A stretch of 64,000 bases of DNA from contig NC_008268.1 in NCBI RefSeq assembly GCF_000014565.1, positions 558,001 through 622,000 of the forward strand, read 5' to 3'. Below are positions 35,867 through 45,436 of the stretch, piece by piece. Position numbers and translations under genes: made by a program. Each line of letters starts with the position of its first letter. Position 1 is the stretch's first letter. Under the pieces are notes generated by a model, which saw nothing but the letters and a program-made list of their open reading frames with translations, did no database searches and was not told where the DNA came from. The stretch is from Rhodococcus jostii RHA1 (GTDB lineage: Bacteria; Actinomycetota; Actinomycetes; Mycobacteriales; Mycobacteriaceae).

Positions 35867-36810
35867 CGTGCGATCTCCAATGCTGTGCGCTCGGCCAGCT
35901 TTTCGGCGACCTGGAGCGCTGCGGATGTCATGATGTCGAGGTTTCCGGCGTAGGCGGGCAGGTAGTGGGCGGCGCCTTCGACCTCGAGGAACACCGATAC
36001 CTTCCACACCGGTGAGCCGATGTCGGCGCCGCCGGTGAGGGTGGCGACCGTGTCGGCGCCGCCGAGTTCGGTGAACTGCACGTCCTGCTTGAGTCGGTAG
36101 CCGGGTACGTAGGCGGCCACCGTGGCGACCATGTCGGTGATCGACTGGCGGATTGCGTCTTGGTCGGGGTTGCTGACCAGGGCGAGGACGGTGTCGCGCA
36201 TGATCAGCGGCGGGTCGGCGGGGTTGAGGACGATGATCGCCTTGCCGTGCGCGGCGCCGCCGACCTCCTCAATGGCCTTCGCGGTGGTTTCGGTGAACTC
36301 GTCGATGTTCGCGCGGGTCCCGGGGCCGGCGGACTTCGACGCGATCGAGGCGACGATCTCTGCGTAGTGCACGTCGGTGACCTTGGAGATCGCGGCCACG
36401 ATCGGGATGGTGGCCTGGCCGCCGCAGGTCACCATGTTCACGTCGGGGGCACCCAGGTGCTGGTCGAGGTTGACCGCGGGCACCACGTAGGGGCCGATCG
36501 CGGCGGGGGTGAGATCGATCAGGTGCTTGCCGTAGGGGCGCAATGCTTCTGCGTTGGTCAGGTGCGCCTTGGCGGAGGTGGAGTCGAAGATGATTTCGAT
36601 GTCGTCGAACTCGGGGTGCTCGATCAGCCCCTGCACCCCGGTGTCGACGGTGCTGATGCCCAGGCGGCGGGCACGTGCGAGTCCGTCGGAGGCCGGGTCG
36701 ATGCCGACGAGGACGGCGATCTCGACGTTCTTCGCGACCTGCTCGAGCTTGATGACCAGGTCGGTTCCGATGTTTCCGGATCCGATGACCGCTACTTTGG
36801 TGGTGCTCAT
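35863..36810 (-). CDS. mhpF: Acylating acetaldehyde dehydrogenase
   Basis: 315 residues. [18 protein letters not shown] is the NAD-binding loop, and the catalytic cysteine is in [14 protein letters not shown]. It oxidises acetaldehyde to acetyl-CoA in complex with the aldolase, whose gene overlaps. Length and motifs match MhpF/BphJ. It is the sixth gene of the operon. Confidence 0.95.
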
Positions 36811-36828
36811 GGGTTTCTGCTTCCTTCT

Positions 36829-37629
36829 TCAGTCTGTGAACGAGACCCGGACGTCGCCGATCCCGGTGATGGAGGCGGCGTAGGTGGCGCCGGCGACGAC
36901 GGGGACCATCGGGCCCAGCGCCCCGGAGAGCACGACCTCACCGGCGCGCAGTGGGGAGCCGTAGGACAGGCTGGTGTTCGCCAACCACACCAGCGCGTTC
37001 CAGGGGCTGCCCAGGCAGTCCGCCCCCACCCCACTGGAGACTTCGGTGCCGTTCTCGGTCATCGTCATCGAGATGGCGGACAGGTCCGGTGCCTGCGTGC
37101 GGGGAATCGACGCGCCGAGGACGTACAGGCCGGAGGAGGCGTTGTCGGCGATGGTGTCCGCGAGGCTGATGTCCCAGTCGGCGATGCGGGAGTCGACGAT
37201 CTCGAACGACGCCACCACCTGCGCGACGTACTCGGGGGCGTCCTCGCTGGTGATCGGGTCGGTGATGTCGCGCGAGAGAATGAAGGCGATCTCGGCCTCG
37301 ATGCGGGGTTGCAGCATCCGCGACCGTCTGACCTGTAGCTCGGAGCTGACGTCCATGTGGTCGAACAGCACCCCGAAGTCGGGTTGGTCGACACCGAGTT
37401 GGGCCTGCACCGCGGGTGAGGTCAGGCCGATCTTGCGGCCGACGATCCGGTGACCGGCGGCGACCGCCGCATCGACGTTGCGGGTTTGGACGCGGTAGGC
37501 GGTGTCGATGTCGGTCCGCCCGATCAGATCCCGTACCGGGGTGCACGGGGCGCCAGCACGTTCGGCGTCGGCCAGGCGTGCGGCGGCATCCTCGATCAGG
37601 TGATTGTCTACTGGGCGGACGGAGGTCAT
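36829..37629 (-). CDS. mhpD: 2-keto-4-pentenoate hydratase
   Basis: 266 residues. GRKIGLTSPAVQAQLGVDQP, EAEIAFILSRDI and the C-terminal YAASITGIGDVRVSFTD are characteristic of the MhpD/BphH branch of the FAH superfamily. It adds water to 2-hydroxypenta-2,4-dienoate, giving 4-hydroxy-2-oxovalerate for the aldolase. It lies 18 bases before mhpF. Confidence 0.95.
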   Translation of the reverse strand: MTSVRPVDNHLIEDAAARLADAERAGAPCTPVRDLIGRTDIDTAYRVQTRNVDAAVAAGHRIVGRKIGLTSPAVQAQLGVDQPDFGVLFDHMDVSSELQVRRSRMLQPRIEAEIAFILSRDITDPITSEDAPEYVAQVVASFEIVDSRIADWDISLADTIADNASSGLYVLGASIPRTQAPDLSAISMTMTENGTEVSSGVGADCLGSPWNALVWLANTSLSYGSPLRAGEVVLSGALGPMVPVVAGATYAASITGIGDVRVSFTD

Positions 37630-37672
37630 CCGGGGTCCCTTTCGTTGGTCGGCGTGATGGGAGCGGCGGGGT

Positions 37673-38617
37673 CTATTCGTCGACGGCGACGGCGGTGCTG
37701 ATGCCGAATCCGGCGATCCATTCCGGGATTTCGCGGTAGAAGGTCGAGGTGACGCGGTACTTCCCGGCGGCGCTCATCGCCGCGTACGCGGCGATCCAGG
37801 TGCGTACTTCGTGGGAGGAGTGCCCGGCCTGTTCGACGAACCATTCGTTGGTCCAGGAGTCGATCTGCTCGATCTCGCCGGAGGTGAGAACGTCGAGCAG
37901 GTTGCGATCCCATTCCGGGTTGAGGGGCGCAATGGTGGCCACCCCGGCAGCGAAGTCGCGACCGGCGTCGATGACCCGCTGTTCGCGGGCGTTGCGCTCG
38001 GCCTCGGTGGGGTTGCGACCGTCGATGAGCTTCTCTTTCACCTCCGTGGGGGCGGTGGCGAACTGCGGGACCGGCGGATCGTGGGACAGCCCACCGGATC
38101 CGACGAACAACACCCGCTTGTCGAGGTTTGCCGCGGCCCGCCCGACGGCCTCGCCTAGCAGTCGGACGCGGCTGACCGGGCCGAGTGGTTCGGCGACGGA
38201 GTTGATGAAGATCGGCACGGTCGGGACCGCGGTGATCGAGCCGACCAGCAGTTGCAGGGCTTGGGCGAAGCCGTGGTCGACGTGCATGCGTTCGGAGAAC
38301 GCGACGTCGACTCCGCTGGCGAGGACTTCCCGGGCGACCGTGTAGGCAGCGTCGCGGTCGACGTTCAGTGGTCCGGATTCGGTGCCGTAATCGCCGACCG
38401 ACTGGGCCGCGGCACCGATGCAGAACGGGGGCATCAGATCGTAGTAGACCCCGTTGTAGTGATCCGGGGCGAAGATCACGATCAGGTCGGGGGCGAAGTC
38501 GGCGATGAACGTGCGCGCATTCTCGAACGCGGCATCGACGTCGTCGATCACGGTTTGGGCCGGGTCGTTTCGTCCCATGAGGGGGGAATGCGACATCGTG
38601 CACAGCGCTACGGGCAT
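37673..38617 (-). CDS. mhpB: 2,3-dihydroxyphenylpropionate 1,2-dioxygenase (class III extradiol)
   Basis: 314 residues of the LigB superfamily. The start MPVALCTMSHSPLMG, the segment FAPDHYNGVYYDLMPPFCIG, MHVDHGFAQALQLL and GGLSHDPPVPQF match MhpB, including the histidines used for iron binding and catalysis. It opens the ring of 3-(2,3-dihydroxyphenyl)propionate next to the diol. The length equals that of E. coli MhpB. A hairpin separates it from mhpC upstream. Confidence 0.95.
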   Translation of the reverse strand: MPVALCTMSHSPLMGRNDPAQTVIDDVDAAFENARTFIADFAPDLIVIFAPDHYNGVYYDLMPPFCIGAAAQSVGDYGTESGPLNVDRDAAYTVAREVLASGVDVAFSERMHVDHGFAQALQLLVGSITAVPTVPIFINSVAEPLGPVSRVRLLGEAVGRAAANLDKRVLFVGSGGLSHDPPVPQFATAPTEVKEKLIDGRNPTEAERNAREQRVIDAGRDFAAGVATIAPLNPEWDRNLLDVLTSGEIEQIDSWTNEWFVEQAGHSSHEVRTWIAAYAAMSAAGKYRVTSTFYREIPEWIAGFGISTAVAVDE

Positions 38618-38698
38618 CGTCTGTTTCCTTCTGGTTCTCGCGCGGTTCGTCGACCGGGAGTGCGAGGGATCGGGGTGGCTATGTGGGGGCGCCGATTC

Positions 38699-38730
38699 GT
38701 GGGTGCCTGCTCGCGGTGGCAGGCACCCAC
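38699..38730 (-). terminator. Intercistronic 12-bp perfect hairpin between mhpC and mhpB
   Basis: GTGGGTGCCTGC (38699-38710) pairs with 38719-38730 around an 8-base loop, 8 bases after the mhpC stop. There is no T-run. Inside an operon it may attenuate transcription or protect the upstream mRNA from 3' decay rather than end it. Confidence 0.6.
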
Positions 38731-38737
38731 GGGGCGA

Positions 38738-39607
38738 TCAGGCGCGGTCGAGTAGGAAATCCAGGTGCAGCTGGTTGAACGTGTCCGCGTCCTCGTACTG
38801 GGGCCAGTGCCCGCAGTTCTCCATGATCGCGAGCTTCGCGCCGGGAATGTGGGAGGCGATCCGCTTGGCTTCGTCGACGGGACCGGAGGGGTCCTTGGTG
38901 GTCCACAGCATCAGCGCGGGCGCGGTGATGCCCTCGAGGGTGGCGTCGGTGATCATGTTGCGTTTGCGGGTTTCCGGGTCCTGCAGGGCCATGTTCGCCT
39001 CGCAGGCCTTGAGCCAGTCCGGCTGTTGGAAGATCGCCTGCCGGGTGCGGATCAGGTCGTCGGTGACCATCGCCGGGTCGGCCATCAGCCATTCGAGCCG
39101 GGCCTGGACGCGTTCCCAGCTCGGGTCCTTCGCTGCCTCCATGGACAGGGTGTAGAGGCGTTCCATCACCTTCGGGTTGGCCATGGTGCCGCCCATGGTG
39201 TTGAGCACGATCCGCTCGACCTTCTCCGGGTGATCGTGCGCGAACTGGGCGGTGACCCAGCCGCCGAGCGATTCGCCGGAGAACGAGGCCTTCTCCACGC
39301 CGATCGCGTCCATGAACTGCAGGACGTGGTCGATGTAGTGCTTGATCTCGAGCGGGTGGTCGGGCTTGCTGCTGTAGCCGTGGCCGATGAAGTCGATCGC
39401 CCACACGTTGAAGTGCTCGGCGTGGGCGGCCAGGTTGCGGACGTATGCTTCGGCGTGGCCGGTGATGCCGTGCAGCAGGATCAGTGCCGGCTTGGAGGTG
39501 TCGCCGGCGTGTAGGTACCGGGTCCGGTAGGGGCCCGCTTGGATGAAGCCCTGGCTGAATTCGACCTGGTTCAGGTCGTTCCAGACGCTGGTGTACGGGC
39601 GGGTCAT
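38738..39607 (-). CDS. mhpC: 2-hydroxy-6-oxo-nona-2,4-dienedioate hydrolase (alpha/beta hydrolase)
   Basis: 289 residues. LILLHGITGHAEAY precedes the oxyanion region; the nucleophile is in FSGESLGGWVTAQFA; the acid is in MLWTTKDPSGPVDEA, and the histidine in MENCGHWPQYED. It hydrolyses the ring-fission product to 2-hydroxypentadienoate plus a dicarboxylic acid. The ATG at 39607 overlaps the hydroxylase stop (ATGA). Confidence 0.93.
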   Translation of the reverse strand: MTRPYTSVWNDLNQVEFSQGFIQAGPYRTRYLHAGDTSKPALILLHGITGHAEAYVRNLAAHAEHFNVWAIDFIGHGYSSKPDHPLEIKHYIDHVLQFMDAIGVEKASFSGESLGGWVTAQFAHDHPEKVERIVLNTMGGTMANPKVMERLYTLSMEAAKDPSWERVQARLEWLMADPAMVTDDLIRTRQAIFQQPDWLKACEANMALQDPETRKRNMITDATLEGITAPALMLWTTKDPSGPVDEAKRIASHIPGAKLAIMENCGHWPQYEDADTFNQLHLDFLLDRA

Positions 39608-41514
39608 CGGTTTACTCCCTCGGTTGTGGTGCTGGTGGCGGAGGCGGGTGCTGCGTCCGCGGGGGTGGTGTGCGGGACGGTGATCGGCACGGCCTGGGTG
39701 TTGTACTGGGGCTCCTGCGTGGCGTCCGGGGCCGGTGCGCTGCTGCCGGACGGGCGGTCGAGAACTGCGGTGAGCGCGTCCTCGAGGCTGGTCAGTGCTT
39801 CGCTGTCGTCCCAGACCGGGGCGCTGTGCCGCCACGCGATGTACCCGTCGGGGCGGACGAGGAGGGCACCGGCCTCGTCGATGTCGCGGATCTGCCGCCA
39901 GTAACCGTAGGGGTCGATGGTGCCGGGTTCACCGACGACCACGGTCCGCAGGAACGGCACGTCGAGTTTGGCGGCGGCACGCTTCCACGCCTGGCCGCCG
40001 ATTCCGGTGAGCAGGGTCATCATTCCCTTCCCGGTGACATCGAGAGTGGAGATGCGGGTGCCATCGGCGCCGACCAGCCACGCGTGCGGCAGCTTCGCGC
40101 CGGGCCGGGTGGTGGCCTGCAGGTACAACTGCCGGTCTCGTGCCCACACCTCGTCTCCCGCCTCGGGATCGGGGACGACCGCGGAGGAGGCGTAGCGCTG
40201 GTTGAGTTCGACGCCGTGGGCGTTGAATTCGGTGTTCTTCACCTCGAGCGCCTCGTAAAGCTGCTCGCGCAGGGCGACCCCCTCGGGTGTGGGTTCCTTC
40301 AGCTTCTCCAGACCGGCGGCGACCGGATCGTCGCTGCCTGAGTCGAACCACTCGCGCAGCCCGGCGTAGTCCTTGCGGGACTGGTTGGCGCGAGCGACGA
40401 TCTGCTTGCCGACCGGGACCCGCTCGGGCGAATAGGACTCGAGCAGGCCCTGCCCGGCGTAGCCCTTGACGACGAACGCGACCTTCCACGCCAGGTTGAA
40501 CGCGTCCTGGATGGAGGTATTCGATCCCAGCCCGCTGCTCGGTGGGTGCCGGTGCACGGCGTCGCCGCCGCACAGCACCCGGCCGGACTGATAGTGCTCG
40601 GCGTACTGCTGGTTGACATACCAGAAAGACCGGGACACGATCTCGACGTCCAGATGTGGGTCGCCGACGAGGGTCCGGATCTGTTCGAGGACAACGTCGT
40701 CGGAGACGTCGGGCTGGCCCTTGGCCATGTCGAATCCCCAGCCGGCGATCCACTGGTTCCACGGCTTGATCGCCCGCAGCAGGCCCATGCCGATCTCACC
40801 GAACCCGGCCTTCGAGTTGACGATCCAGTGCAGGATGGACGGCCGGTGAGCGACGTACTTGCTCAGGTCCGCGTTGAAGAGCACGTAGGCGGTGCCGGCG
40901 CGGGCCAGTTTGCCTTGGAAGGGAAGGTCGATCTCCTCGGCGATCTTCGAGCGTGCACCGTCGAAACCGAGCAGGAAGCGGGCTCGCTGGGTGAATTCGG
41001 TGCCCGAGCGGACGTCGCGGAACCGGACGGTCACCCCGTCCGCGTCCTGGGTGTGGTCGAGGTATTCGGTGTGGAAGCTGATGATCGCGCCGCGTTCGGC
41101 GGCGTTCTTGATCAGCACCGGCTCCATCAGCGGTTGGGGGATGTCGAGCATCGTGCACGGGCTGCCGGACAGGTAGTCCCCGTAGCGGGTGTCGCCCGTT
41201 CCCCAGGTCTGCATCCGGACGATTTCTTCGCCGGCCAGGCTCGTGGTGAACAGCGTGTCACCCATCTGGTCCCACGGTGTGGCGTATTTGCGTGCCTCGT
41301 CTTCGACGCCCAGGTCGCGGAGCACCTCGACGGCGCGCTGGTTGGTGATGTGCGCGCGCGGCGAGTTCGCCACCCAGGGGAACATCGAGACGGCGTGGAC
41401 GCGCAGGCCGTAGGTTGCCAGGGCGAGCGCCGCCGTGCCACCGGCGGGCCCGAGTCCGACGATCACGACGTCGGTGTCGTAGGAGGTTCGGTCGTGGTCA
41501 CTCATGTCTGTCAT
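39604..41514 (-). CDS. mhpA: 3-(hydroxyphenyl)propionate hydroxylase, FAD monooxygenase
   Basis: About 636 residues from the ATG at 41514 (other starts at 41505 and 41535). TDVVIVGLGPAGGTAALALA binds the FAD ADP moiety, and GGDAVHRHPPSSGLGSNTSI is the second FAD motif. A thioredoxin-like C-terminal region (KLPHAWLVGADGTRISTLDV) is as in phenol hydroxylase relatives. It introduces the second hydroxyl needed by MhpB. The hydroxylation position, and hence whether the substrate is the 3-hydroxy (mhp) or the 2-hydroxy acid (ohp type known from Rhodococcus), cannot be told from sequence. The last ~40 residues are a Pro/Ala/Thr-rich tail. Confidence 0.9.
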   Translation of the reverse strand: MTDMSDHDRTSYDTDVVIVGLGPAGGTAALALATYGLRVHAVSMFPWVANSPRAHITNQRAVEVLRDLGVEDEARKYATPWDQMGDTLFTTSLAGEEIVRMQTWGTGDTRYGDYLSGSPCTMLDIPQPLMEPVLIKNAAERGAIISFHTEYLDHTQDADGVTVRFRDVRSGTEFTQRARFLLGFDGARSKIAEEIDLPFQGKLARAGTAYVLFNADLSKYVAHRPSILHWIVNSKAGFGEIGMGLLRAIKPWNQWIAGWGFDMAKGQPDVSDDVVLEQIRTLVGDPHLDVEIVSRSFWYVNQQYAEHYQSGRVLCGGDAVHRHPPSSGLGSNTSIQDAFNLAWKVAFVVKGYAGQGLLESYSPERVPVGKQIVARANQSRKDYAGLREWFDSGSDDPVAAGLEKLKEPTPEGVALREQLYEALEVKNTEFNAHGVELNQRYASSAVVPDPEAGDEVWARDRQLYLQATTRPGAKLPHAWLVGADGTRISTLDVTGKGMMTLLTGIGGQAWKRAAAKLDVPFLRTVVVGEPGTIDPYGYWRQIRDIDEAGALLVRPDGYIAWRHSAPVWDDSEALTSLEDALTAVLDRPSGSSAPAPDATQEPQYNTQAVPITVPHTTPADAAPASATSTTTEGVNR

Positions 41515-41518
41515 CACT

Positions 41519-42925
41519 TCACTTGTCGAGGACACGCAGGTCCGTGGCCGTGTCCGGGGTTGAGAATGTGGTCACCGCGGGGGTGGGCCGGGCGGAGCCG
41601 GCTTCGTCTCGAACGAGTTGGCTCGCTGCGCCTTTGCGGCCCCAGCCGCCGGGCAGCAGGATCACCGAGACCACCGAGATCGCCGAGACCACCAGCAGGT
41701 AGGCGACGATCGAGGTGCTGGACTCGGTGGAGGCATACAGGGCGGTGGCGATCGTCGGCGCGAACGCCGAGCCCACGACCTGGGAGAGGGTGTAGCCGAT
41801 CGAGACGCCGCTGTAGCGCACGTCCGCGTCGAAGACCATGGTGAACAGGGATCCGGTGACTCCGGCGGCGGGTGCCATCGCGATCCCGAAGACCAGTACC
41901 TGTGCGGCCATGAACAGCCAGGGGTTGCCGGTGTTGATCAGCGCGAACGCCGGGGCGATCACCACCCCCATGGCCACGGCACCGAGCAGATACATCGTCT
42001 TGCGGCCGAAGGTGTCGGAGAGGGCCCCGAAGACCGGGTAGAGGATGACGGCGACGATGCCGGCGACGAACACCCCGGCGAGGGCGAAGGTGCGGCTGAT
42101 CCCCGCGACGGTGGTGCCGTAGGAGACGAGGTAGGCCATGCAGATGTAGGCGAACACGCCCTGGGACAGGTAGGTCCCCGCGATGAGCAGGATTTCCTTC
42201 CAGTGCTTGCGGAATGCTTCGGCGATCGGCATCCGCACCACCGCGCTCTGCGCCTTCACCTCGGCGAAGTCGGGGCTCTCGGTCAAAGACAGGCGGATGA
42301 ACAGCCCGATCACGATCAGTACCGCACTGAACAGGAACGGCAGTCGCCAGCCCCAGCTGAGGAACTGCTCGTCGGGCAGTTGGGAGACCGCGAAGAATGC
42401 CAGGGTCGCGACGCTGGTCCCGGCCGGGGCGCCCATCTGGGAGAAGGATCCGAAGAAGCCCTTCTTCGCGGTCGGGGCGTGCTCGACGGCCATCAGTGTG
42501 GCCCCACCCCACTCGCCGCCGACCGCGAAGCCCTGCACCAGGCGCAGCAGGGTCAGCAGGATCGGGGCGGCGATCCCGATCTGGGCGTAACCGGGCAGCA
42601 GTCCCATCAGGACGGTGGCCGAGCCCATTCCGACCAGGGAGATCACCAGCATCTTCTTGCGGCCGACCCGGTCACCGAAGTGGCCGAAGACGATGCCGCC
42701 GAGCGGGCGGGCGAGGAACCCGACCCCGAAGGTCGCGAAGGACAGCAGGATTCCGATTGCCGGGGACACATCGGGGAAGAACAGCGTGGGGAAGACCAGG
42801 GCGGCGGCGGTGCCGTAGATGAAGAAGTCGTAGTACTCGACCGTGGTGCCGATGAAGCTGGCCATCGCCACCCGGAGCGGTGAGGTGGCTGCGGGCTTCG
42901 TCGAGGACGCGGAGGTGTTGCTCAC
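41519..42925 (-). CDS. MFS transporter, metabolite:H+ symporter family (aromatic acid uptake)
   Basis: 468 residues from a GTG at 42925 with GGAGAAG eight bases upstream. Twelve hydrophobic segments are apparent. The family signatures are GTTVEYYDFFIYGTAAALVF, GHFGDRVGRKKMLVISLVGM and RLVQGFAVGGEWGGATLMAV. These resemble the MHS group (ShiA, KgtP), which imports organic acids with protons. As the first gene of the catabolic operon it probably imports the hydroxyphenylpropionate substrate. It is followed directly by the hydroxylase. Confidence 0.92.
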   Translation of the reverse strand: MSNTSASSTKPAATSPLRVAMASFIGTTVEYYDFFIYGTAAALVFPTLFFPDVSPAIGILLSFATFGVGFLARPLGGIVFGHFGDRVGRKKMLVISLVGMGSATVLMGLLPGYAQIGIAAPILLTLLRLVQGFAVGGEWGGATLMAVEHAPTAKKGFFGSFSQMGAPAGTSVATLAFFAVSQLPDEQFLSWGWRLPFLFSAVLIVIGLFIRLSLTESPDFAEVKAQSAVVRMPIAEAFRKHWKEILLIAGTYLSQGVFAYICMAYLVSYGTTVAGISRTFALAGVFVAGIVAVILYPVFGALSDTFGRKTMYLLGAVAMGVVIAPAFALINTGNPWLFMAAQVLVFGIAMAPAAGVTGSLFTMVFDADVRYSGVSIGYTLSQVVGSAFAPTIATALYASTESSTSIVAYLLVVSAISVVSVILLPGGWGRKGAASQLVRDEAGSARPTPAVTTFSTPDTATDLRVLDK

Positions 42926-43041
42926 GGTCGGGCTTCTCCGATCCGCGGGCCGAAACATGTCGGCGCCGCGTGGACCAACCTGCGCGAAGCGGTCGTCATG
43001 GCCGCTCCTTTCTCTGAGGGAAGTGAGAGAAACATTCACAA

Positions 43042-43063
43042 CTGGAATGCTAGACGTCTAGCA
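43042..43063. promoter_or_regulatory. GntR operator upstream of the mhp operon
   Basis: CTGGAATGCTAGACGTCTAG starts at 43042, and TGCTAGACGTCTAGCA (43048-43063) is a perfect 16-base palindrome 117 bases before the transporter start. The same 20-mer with three changes lies at 44085-44104 in front of the divergent operon. Confidence 0.7.
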
Positions 43064-43186
43064 GTGAAGTTACGCCGCCATGGAAGGTGACGCAAGTCTC
43101 TCCGGTGTTGAGATGCGACCGGCGGTACTCGCCGGCACAAGGCGCCGGTCATCGCCAAAGGGTGTTTCCCCCGGCAGTGGGCATAG

Positions 43187-43229
43187 AAAAGGCCCGCCCC
43201 GTGCAACGTGTGGTTGCGGGGGGCGGGCC
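43187..43229 (-). terminator. Intrinsic terminator of the GntR gene
   Basis: Reading on the minus strand, GGCCCGCCCC arms (43229-43220 with 43200-43191) form a GC-rich stem, followed by TTTTC (43190-43187 are A on the plus strand). It lies 16 bases after the gntR stop. Confidence 0.8.
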
Positions 43230-43244
43230 GCCGGTGGGGGCGTC

Positions 43245-43970
43245 TCAGCCGACCGAGTCGTCGGCTTCGTTGCGGATGACCGAAATGGTTCCCACGATGT
43301 GCCGTTCCATGGCCTCGCGGGCCGTCGCCTCGTCCTGTTGCCGAATCGCCTCGATGATCGCGTGGTGATCGTCCTGGCGTTCGGGGAGGGCGCTCGACAG
43401 CGGGTTGGTGATCCCGGTGGTGTTGATCAGGAAGTCGGACATGTCCCACATCCGCTGGCTGGTCTCGGCCATGATCCGCGAATGCGCCATTGTGTGGATG
43501 GCGGCGTGGAATTCGCGATTGTGGATGCGGTATCCGTGCGCGCGCACCTCGGGGTCGTGGGAGGTGAGCAGCGCATCGATCCGGGACGAGATCAGGCCCA
43601 GCTCGGTGAGCTGGGCGTCGGTCCGGCGGGCGGCGGCGACCGCCGCGATCGTGCCCTCGAAGCCTCCGAACAGGGTGAAGAAGTCCTCGACCTCACGCTG
43701 GGTGTAGGAGACGACCTCGCACCCGCTCTGCGGGAAGATGTAGACGAGCTTGTCGCTGGAGAGTCGGCGCAGGGCGTCCATGACGGGCTGCTTGCTGACC
43801 CCGAACTCCTGGCGGATGGACTCGACGACGATCTTCTCCCCGGCCGCGTAGCGTCCCTCGAGCAGTCTGGTCTTGAGGATGTCGTACATGGCGGCGGAGA
43901 GCCGTGCGCCCGAGGTCCGGACATTCGCGAGAAGGGCGGCAGCCTCCGGATCGGTGCTGGTGGTGCTCAT
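43245..43970 (-). CDS. GntR/FCD-family regulator of the mhp region
   Basis: 241 residues. A winged helix (GRYAAGEKIVVESIRQEFGV then SKQPVMDALRRLSSDKLVYI) is followed by an FCD ligand domain containing HNREFHAAIHTMAHSRIMAE and a final HIVGTISVI. FCD domains bind organic acids through a metal with histidines, some visible here. The gene stands between the mhp operon and the divergent LLM operon, and its probable operator occurs in front of both, so it likely represses both until a substrate or intermediate binds. Confidence 0.92.
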   Translation of the reverse strand: MSTTSTDPEAAALLANVRTSGARLSAAMYDILKTRLLEGRYAAGEKIVVESIRQEFGVSKQPVMDALRRLSSDKLVYIFPQSGCEVVSYTQREVEDFFTLFGGFEGTIAAVAAARRTDAQLTELGLISSRIDALLTSHDPEVRAHGYRIHNREFHAAIHTMAHSRIMAETSQRMWDMSDFLINTTGITNPLSSALPERQDDHHAIIEAIRQQDEATAREAMERHIVGTISVIRNEADDSVG

Positions 43971-44084
43971 ATGTACACGCTTTCGTCGGGCGCGCTGATC
44001 ATGGTGTCCCCCTCGCCTGCGGCGCTCACCGCAGCAACTTGCATTCTAGTACTTGTGGTCCGCGTCACTGTCAGCTACGGTCAT

Positions 44085-44104
44085 CTGGAACGCTAGAATT
44101 CTAG
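44085..44104. promoter_or_regulatory. GntR operator between gntR and the LLM operon
   Basis: CTGGAACGCTAGAATTCTAG contains the perfect palindrome CTAGAATTCTAG (44093-44104). It matches 43042-43061 at 17 of 20 positions. A third half-site, ATTCTAGTAC, lies at 44043-44052. The site is placed to control gntR itself and the operon starting at 44335. Confidence 0.7.
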
Positions 44105-44334
44105 TTTCGAGGTGTACGGCTTGTTTTACCAGCACAACGGGTCGGCGGCAACCCTTCCGTAGCGGGATCGCGCCGCTCAATGCCGTTCCCTTTCAACGGA
44201 ATTGCTCACCATTCGGCGCTTGCGCGACCTGACCCGGGACCCGAACACGCAGTCCCGGATTGCTCATCCCGCGAGCCGATCGCCCTCGTTCATGGAGTCA
44301 AACCACACCAGCGGGTCAATGCAAGGAGAAGAAG

Positions 44335-45408
44335 ATGGAATTCTGTATCGGCACCTGCGCCAAGATCGACCAGGTCGCGATGGTGAAGCAGGCCGAGGAC
44401 CTCGGGTTCTCGCACTTCGGTGTCGGCGAAGGGCCCTTGCTGTTTTCCGACCCGTACCAGTACCTGGCGCTCGCCGCGACCCAGACCAGCTCGATCAATC
44501 TGGGCACCATGGTCACCAATCCGCTGACCCGGATCGCCCCGGTCACCGCGAACTCCATGGCCACCCTCAACGCCCTGGCACCGGGGCGCACCTTCCTCGG
44601 CATCGGCACCGCCAACAACGCGCTGCGCTCGATGGGTAACCGCACCGCGAAGATCTCCGAACTCACGCACGCCATCGAGGTCTCGCGGGAGCTGATGGCC
44701 GGACGCCGGGTCACCCACAACTGGCTCGGACAGTCCCGGGAAGTGGAGTTCCTCGACAAGGACAGCGGTTTCTACAACGTCACCGACCACATTCCGATGT
44801 GGGTGGCCGCCGGCGGACCGCGCGGGCTCGCCGAGGCGGCCAAGTACGCCGACGCCGTCGTCTACTGCCTCGGACCGAACGTCGAGATGATCAAGCTGAT
44901 CCGCAGTCGCCTCGACAAGGCGGTCGCCGACGCCGGCCGAGCTCCCGGTTCGGTCAAACTCGTCTCCCTGTCCTGGTTCTACCAACTCGGCAGCGGTGAG
45001 ACCTGGGAAGACGGTGTCACCAACGGTTTCGGTTCCGGACCGATCAGCTCGTGCATCACCAACGCCGGCCTGATGGACCAGCACCGCGACCAGCTGGGCG
45101 ATTCCATCGTCGATGCCTCCATCACCGCCGCGCAGCGGTATTTGGGCGACCCGAAGGCCCCGGACCAGCCGCACTACCTCGACGTCTGGGCGAAGTACCT
45201 GCGCGGACTCGATCCCGCACACCGGCCGATCATCACCAAGGAACTCGTCGACTACTGGTGCCTCTACGGATCACCCGCCGAGCTGCGGGACAAGGCCGCC
45301 CTGATGCGCGAGGCAGGTGTCGACATCCTCCAGGTCTTCCTGTCCAACCCCTTCACCGCAGCCCGAGACATCGACAACATCGGGCACTCGATCCTCGCTC
45401 ACGCCTAA
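44335..45408 (+). CDS. LLM-class flavin-dependent oxidoreductase (F420 or FMN)
   Basis: 357 residues of the luciferase-like monooxygenase fold: VAMVKQAEDLGFSHFGVGEG, NLGTMVTNPLTRIAPVTANS, GRTFLGIGTANNALRSMG and PMWVAAGGPRGLAEAAKYAD. The pattern is closest to F420-dependent reductases and dehydrogenases of actinobacteria, but FMN monooxygenases cannot be excluded. AAGGAGAAG precedes the ATG. It is the first gene of a three-gene operon opposite gntR. It may carry out an oxidation or reduction of the side chain before the mhp pathway; this is inference. Confidence 0.85.
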   Translation: MEFCIGTCAKIDQVAMVKQAEDLGFSHFGVGEGPLLFSDPYQYLALAATQTSSINLGTMVTNPLTRIAPVTANSMATLNALAPGRTFLGIGTANNALRSMGNRTAKISELTHAIEVSRELMAGRRVTHNWLGQSREVEFLDKDSGFYNVTDHIPMWVAAGGPRGLAEAAKYADAVVYCLGPNVEMIKLIRSRLDKAVADAGRAPGSVKLVSLSWFYQLGSGETWEDGVTNGFGSGPISSCITNAGLMDQHRDQLGDSIVDASITAAQRYLGDPKAPDQPHYLDVWAKYLRGLDPAHRPIITKELVDYWCLYGSPAELRDKAALMREAGVDILQVFLSNPFTAARDIDNIGHSILAHA

Positions 45409-45436
45409 ACCCGCACCCCCGAACCAGGAGCTATTG

